From contig JBKPCD010000230.1 in assembly GCA_046727175.1 (NCBI GenBank), forward strand, positions 1-8,638: DNA of 8,638 nucleotides, in the 5' to 3' direction. Both the position numbers and the translations under genes were made by a program. The notes below the pieces were generated by a model. It made no database searches. It was not told the DNA's origin and saw only the letters and a list, made by a program, of their open reading frames with translations. This DNA comes from JBKPCD01 sp046727175. GTDB lineage: Bacteria; Acidobacteriota; Vicinamibacteria; Vicinamibacterales; 2-12-FULL-66-21. Every line of letters begins with the position of its first letter. Positions within the stretch are counted from its first letter, which is position 1. Of the stretch, positions 5,087 to 8,638 are shown piece after piece.

Positions 5087-7498
5087 ATGCTCGCGTCGCC
5101 GAAGCTTCGTGTGGATCTCGTTATCAGTCCTCAGGGCACGGGTTCCGAGACGACGTTCGTTGTCAAGGATCCCGCCACCGAGCGATTCTTCCGTTTCGGT
5201 GAAGTCGAGCACTTCGTCGCGCGACAGCTCGATGGGTCCACACCCCTCGACGTCGTCCGGCACAGAGTCGAGCAGCGATTCGATGCCCCGCTGCAGACCG
5301 AGACGCTCGAGTCGCTCGTCAACCAGTTCAGACGATGCCGGTTGCTCGAATCGCCGGAAGCCTGCAAACCTCGCGCCGGCCGCGTTCGCGGCAATCTTCT
5401 TTATCTGCGATTGAAGGCGTTCGATCCCGACCGGGTCCTCGAGTATCTGGTTGCCAGATTTCGCTTCATCTTTGCGCCAGGGTTTCTCGCGGCAACCGTC
5501 GCCCTCGTCCTTCTCGCGAGCAGCGTCACGATCGTCAACTGGACGGAAATATCGCGCGGTGTGCGAGGTCTGTATCGATTCGACGCCTTCCTCATTGCAT
5601 GGCTCACAGTGCTCTCCGTGACGACCGCGCACGAGTTCGCGCACGGACTCACCTGCAAGCGCTTTGGAGGCCAGGTCCACGAGATCGGGTTCCTGCTCAT
5701 TTACTTTCAACCAGCGTTTTACTGCAACGTCAGCGATGCGTGGTTGTTCCCTCGGAAATCGAGCCGGCTGTGGGTGACCTTTGCTGGCGCATATCTCGAG
5801 ATCGTCGTCTGGGCTCTCGCGACGCTGACGTGGAGCATCGTTGACGTCGACACCACCGCGAGCTTCCTGGCGCTCGTGATCATGACGACCTCCGGGATCA
5901 AGACGCTCTTCAATCTCAACCCCCTGATCAAGCTGGACGGGTACTACCTGTTGAGCGACTACCTGGAGATTCCCAATCTGCGGCAGAAGTCCATCGCGTA
6001 CCTGAAGATGCTCGTTACACGAGGCTGGAGAACAACGATGTCGCAGACACGGGAACTGTCCCTCAGAGATCGGCGCATCTACGTCGTGTACGGTCTGTTG
6101 GCGATCGCGTATTCCGTCTGGCTGCTCGGCCTCATCGCGGTGCACTTCGGCAACTTTCTCGTCGAGCGCTATCGCGGTCCCGGGGCCATTCTCTTCATCG
6201 CGTTCCTGGGTCTCATGTTCCAGCACCGGGTCAGAGGCGTGGTGGCGGGTATGAGGGCGCGGTTCTCAGCGTCCACCCCCGGCGAACCGTCATCGAAGCG
6301 GCCGCTGCTCGTCTCCGGTTTCGTGATTGCAGCGATTGCAGGGCTGATCGCTCCGGCGGAACTGAAGGTCTCCGGTGAGTTCAGAATCCTGCCGGGACAG
6401 CACACGGACGTGCGCGCGCAAGTGGCAGGAATGATCGAGGAGATCTACGTCGACGAAGGCGACAGCGTGAAGGCCGGGGACCGTGTCGCGCGGCTTGCCG
6501 CTCGTGACTTTCAGGCTGCTCTCGGACAAGTCGAGGCGGAGATCGTCGAGCGGCAGGCGCGTCTCAAGATGCTTCGCGCCGGCGCCACTCCTGCCGAAAC
6601 CCAGCTCGCGCGCAACGAGCTCCAGACGGCGCTCACGCGTCAGCGACAACTCGAGCGTCAATTCGAAGAAGCTTCTAGGATGCAGGAGAGCCGTCGATCG
6701 AGAGCCGAGTCGGGCATGACAGCCGCCGAGACGCGGCTCCAGTACGACCGGCGGGATCTCGAGCGATCGAGGGAGTTGTTTCGTGTCGGCCTGATTTCAC
6801 GCACGCAGCTCGATCGCAGCGAAGAACAGGTCAGGTTACGGGAACGGGAGCTGGAAGGCTCGCGCGCTGACGTTGCAATCCTCGCGTCGGATAACCTGTC
6901 GCAGCTCGCGGGCGAGCTGGCGGTCGCAAAGAGGGCGGTGGAGGAGACGAACAGCAAATTGCGCGTGCTCCTCGAGGGAAGCCGAGCGGAGGTGATTGAA
7001 TCGGTCGAAGCGGAAATCGTTCGACTCGAGGTCCGCCGACGCCAACTCACGAGCGACCTCGAGCTTGCGACGATTTCGAGCGCCGCAGCGGGGGTGATTG
7101 TGACACCCAGGTTGAAGGAGAAGCGCGGCGCACGTGTGGAGAAAGGCGATCTCATTACCCAGGTTCACGAGCTCGAACGAGTCGTGCCAGAAATCATCGT
7201 GTCTGAGAAAGAAATCGGAGATGTGGCGCCTGGCAGCCACGTGATCCTCAGAGTTCGCGCGTACCCAGAGATGACGTTTTCAGGTACGGTCAAGGCCGTT
7301 GCACCGGCTGCGACCGAGGCGGACGGGCCCGAGCGACGCGTTTTCCGCGTGATCGTCGAGATGGATGGGAAGAATGACCTTCTTCGCCCCGCGATGACGG
7401 GAAACGCCAAAATCTACTGCGGCAAACGTCCGATCTTTCACCTGTTGACGCGACGGATCGCCCGGTATGTTCGCGTCGAATCGTGGTCGTGGTGGTAA
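5087..7498 (+). CDS. PqqD-like / M50 site-2 protease / HlyD-type adaptor fusion, putative peptide processing and export protein
   Basis: An 803-residue inner-membrane protein with three modules. Residues 1-90 resemble PqqD-like winged-helix domains (VVKDPATERFFRFGEVEHFV, then LDGSTPLDVV), which bind leader peptides in modified-peptide pathways. Residues about 125-425 are a polytopic M50 peptidase: zinc motif HEFAH at 182-186, with the third ligand likely D284 in NPLIKLDGYYLL (278-289). Residues about 430-785 are an HlyD-type adaptor: first half of a lipoyl-like domain (VRAQVAGMIEEIYVDEGDSV), a long coiled coil about 475-655, the second lipoyl half (AAGVIVTPRLKEKRGARVEKG) and a beta-barrel region. 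It ends VESWSWW, a tail I recall from this family. The catalytic residues look intact. ATG 5087 fits the domain start, and the frame is closed by TAG at 5060, but the ribosome binding site is poor. It lies 140 bases behind the small peptide gene, its likely substrate. No ABC ATPase or outer-membrane channel gene is nearby. Confidence 0.9.
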   Translation: MLASPKLRVDLVISPQGTGSETTFVVKDPATERFFRFGEVEHFVARQLDGSTPLDVVRHRVEQRFDAPLQTETLESLVNQFRRCRLLESPEACKPRAGRVRGNLLYLRLKAFDPDRVLEYLVARFRFIFAPGFLAATVALVLLASSVTIVNWTEISRGVRGLYRFDAFLIAWLTVLSVTTAHEFAHGLTCKRFGGQVHEIGFLLIYFQPAFYCNVSDAWLFPRKSSRLWVTFAGAYLEIVVWALATLTWSIVDVDTTASFLALVIMTTSGIKTLFNLNPLIKLDGYYLLSDYLEIPNLRQKSIAYLKMLVTRGWRTTMSQTRELSLRDRRIYVVYGLLAIAYSVWLLGLIAVHFGNFLVERYRGPGAILFIAFLGLMFQHRVRGVVAGMRARFSASTPGEPSSKRPLLVSGFVIAAIAGLIAPAELKVSGEFRILPGQHTDVRAQVAGMIEEIYVDEGDSVKAGDRVARLAARDFQAALGQVEAEIVERQARLKMLRAGATPAETQLARNELQTALTRQRQLERQFEEASRMQESRRSRAESGMTAAETRLQYDRRDLERSRELFRVGLISRTQLDRSEEQVRLRERELEGSRADVAILASDNLSQLAGELAVAKRAVEETNSKLRVLLEGSRAEVIESVEAEIVRLEVRRRQLTSDLELATISSAAAGVIVTPRLKEKRGARVEKGDLITQVHELERVVPEIIVSEKEIGDVAPGSHVILRVRAYPEMTFSGTVKAVAPAATEADGPERRVFRVIVEMDGKNDLLRPAMTGNAKIYCGKRPIFHLLTRRIARYVRVESWSWW

Positions 7499-7596
7499 GG
7501 GAAAGGCAAAAGGGAGAAGGGAGAAAGGAGAAGAAAGAACGGCTTTCCCTTGTCCCTTTCCCTTTTCCCTTTTCCCTTCTCCCGTTTGCCCTTTCC
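7499..7596. repeat. Purine/pyrimidine imperfect palindrome, possible terminator and G-quadruplex motif
   Basis: Directly after the TAA of the fusion gene, an almost pure purine stretch (7499-7542) is followed by an almost pure pyrimidine stretch (7543-7596). The outer arms, about 7500-7522 and 7573-7596, are complementary with one bulge and one mismatch, so the transcript could fold into a long hairpin. The right half has seven CCC runs starting at 7547, 7554, 7560, 7567, 7574, 7581 and 7589, a period near 7 bases. On the minus strand this is seven GGG runs with 3-5 base loops, a strong sequence match to a G-quadruplex. A terminator or transcription-blocking role between the two genes is likely but inferred. 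There is no classic U tail after the hairpin. Confidence 0.6.
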
Positions 7597-7604
7597 ACGC
7601 GGTG

Positions 7605-7610
7605 TATACT
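7605..7610 (+). promoter_or_regulatory. -10 hexamer TATACT of the NHL-repeat gene
   Basis: TATACT matches the -10 consensus at five of six positions and ends ten bases before ATG 7621. Transcription would start about 7617-7619, leaving a leader of only 2-4 bases. There is no ribosome binding site, which agrees with a near-leaderless mRNA. No clear -35 is seen, because that position falls in the pyrimidine tract. Confidence 0.5.
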
Positions 7611-7620
7611 GGCGCGCGCG

Positions 7621-8638
7621 ATGTCGCGACAGTTTCTCTTCCTCACGATCATCGGCTCGGTCGCCGCGTTCGCCGGAAGACCTCCACTGCTCGAGCGAAT
7701 AGCTGCGCAGGCCCGTGGCTCTGCGCAGATCCCGCGATTCCAGGTCGATCCGTTGTGGCCGAAGCCGCTGCCGAACCACTGGATCTTCGGCTCCATCACC
7801 GGCGTCGCCGTGGACGCACAGGATCACATCTGGGTCGTGCACCGCGGCGCTGACTCGCTGAACGCGCGGACAGAAATCGGTCTCGCGTCGGATCCACCGT
7901 CAGCCGAAAGTTGCTGCTTGCCAGCGCCGTTCGTCCTCGAGTTCGACCAAACCGGCGCCGTCGTCGGTCACTGGGGCGGTCCGGGGCAGGGATACGACTG
8001 GCCGCAGTCGCCTAGCGGCCTCGCAGTCGACGCGAAAGGCTACGTGTGGATCGCGGCAGCAGGTCCGCCGGATCTGGCCGGAGGTCGAGCGACATCGACC
8101 TCGGAGGAACCGGGAGGCGGCGCAGGCGGTCAGGCGCAGGGGACAGGTCGTGGCCGGGGCGCAACTCCGCCACGCCCGCAAGACGCGCACGTGCTGAAGT
8201 TCTCCCGGACGGGTGCGTTCCTGTTGCAGATCGGCAAGGCCGGCAGCGTCGAGGGGAGCGACAGCACGACCGCGCTGAACAGGCCTGCTGCCGTCGAAGT
8301 CGATTCGGCGGCGAACGAGGTGTATGTCGCTGACGGTCTCGGCAACCACCGCGTCGTCGTACTCGACTCCGAAACGGGCGCATACAAACGGCACTGGGGC
8401 GCGTACGGCGAGAAGCCGACCGACGCGCCCACTGCTCCGTACGATCCCAATGCTCCCCCGTCCAAACAGTTCGGCATCGTGAGCGCCGTCCGTCTCGCGA
8501 AGGACGGCCTAGTCTACGTTTGCGATCGCAAGAACGATCGCATTCAGGTGTTCAAGAAAGACGGGACGTTCCTCAAAGAAGGATTCGTCTCGAAGACGAC
8601 CCTCGGCGATGGAGCGGTGTGGGACGTCGCGTTCTCGA
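7621..8638 (+). CDS. Secreted NHL-repeat beta-propeller protein (partial, runs off right edge)
   Basis: The first 339 residues of a secreted protein with no stop in the window. Residues 1-18 (MSRQFLFLTIIGSVAAFA) look like a signal peptide. The mature start FQVDPLWPKPLPNHWI (about 40-55) is typical of NHL/SMP-30-like proteins common in Acidobacteriota. Propeller strands repeat as G-[IVL]-x-VD-x-x-x-x-[IV]-[WY]-V: GVAVDAQDHIWVV (61-73), GLAVDAKGYVWIA (133-145), AVEVDSAANEVYVADG (224-239) and AVRLAKDGLVYVCDR (289-303). Several blades end in the usual closing strand, such as DRIQVFKKDGTFL. A Cys-Cys pair is at 98-99. Residues about 150-188 are a Gly/Pro/Arg-rich insertion between blades. Propellers of this type bind ligands or act as lactonase-like enzymes; no catalytic residues can be assigned here. 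ATG 7621 is chosen because the signal peptide starts there, ten bases behind a -10 box. It probably forms its own transcription unit. Confidence 0.85.
   Translation, partial: MSRQFLFLTIIGSVAAFAGRPPLLERIAAQARGSAQIPRFQVDPLWPKPLPNHWIFGSITGVAVDAQDHIWVVHRGADSLNARTEIGLASDPPSAESCCLPAPFVLEFDQTGAVVGHWGGPGQGYDWPQSPSGLAVDAKGYVWIAAAGPPDLAGGRATSTSEEPGGGAGGQAQGTGRGRGATPPRPQDAHVLKFSRTGAFLLQIGKAGSVEGSDSTTALNRPAAVEVDSAANEVYVADGLGNHRVVVLDSETGAYKRHWGAYGEKPTDAPTAPYDPNAPPSKQFGIVSAVRLAKDGLVYVCDRKNDRIQVFKKDGTFLKEGFVSKTTLGDGAVWDVAFS

Noticed and set aside
5081..6226. 381-codon minus frame opposite the M50 region
   Set aside because: Highly charged translation without domain pattern, antisense to a protein with clear catalytic motifs.
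1..8638. CRISPR array, tRNA or rRNA genes, insertion sequence ends, attachment sites
   Set aside because: No spaced repeats, cloverleaf-like segments, transposase motifs or flanking duplications were seen by eye on either strand.

Overview
The window is high-GC bacterial DNA. It most likely comes from an acidobacterium, perhaps the Vicinamibacter group. Two genes suggest this: an ADOP-type MacB/FtsX permease, a family greatly expanded in Acidobacteriota, and an NHL-repeat secreted protein whose N-terminal region (FQVDPLWPKPLPNHWI) resembles proteins I associate with that group. The lineage is an inference.

Layout from left to right. Positions 1-271 are ambiguous, with a short open frame on each strand and nothing I can name. 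A minus-strand ADOP permease follows (272-2692, with a strong ribosome binding site). Behind its start lies the decayed C-terminal end of what looks like an SRPBCC/AHSA1-type gene (2781-2951, minus). It directly abuts a minus-strand HupE/UreJ-type membrane protein with a signal peptide and N-terminal ectodomain (2952-4328). An AT-richer divergent intergenic region (4329-4763) separates these from a plus-strand pair: a 60-residue Asn/Gly/Pro-rich peptide with an excellent ribosome binding site (4764-4946), then an 803-residue fusion of a PqqD-like N-terminus, an M50 (site-2-type) membrane zinc protease and an HlyD-type periplasmic adaptor (5087-7498). A strong 12-bp RNA hairpin sits between these two. 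After the fusion gene comes a purine/pyrimidine-asymmetric imperfect palindrome with seven regularly spaced CCC runs, a potential G-quadruplex on the minus strand. Last is a near-leaderless NHL beta-propeller gene running off the right edge (7621-8638).

The most interesting unit is the peptide plus the PqqD-M50-HlyD protein. The peptide has a short charged N-terminal segment with the motif LEQRIAP, then a low-complexity N/G/P tail. This looks like leader plus core, next to a protein that combines a peptide-recognition-type domain, a membrane protease and a periplasmic export arm. I read it as a minimal peptide processing and export cassette with no modification enzyme, ABC ATPase or outer-membrane channel in the window. 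Function is inferred from architecture and adjacency only.
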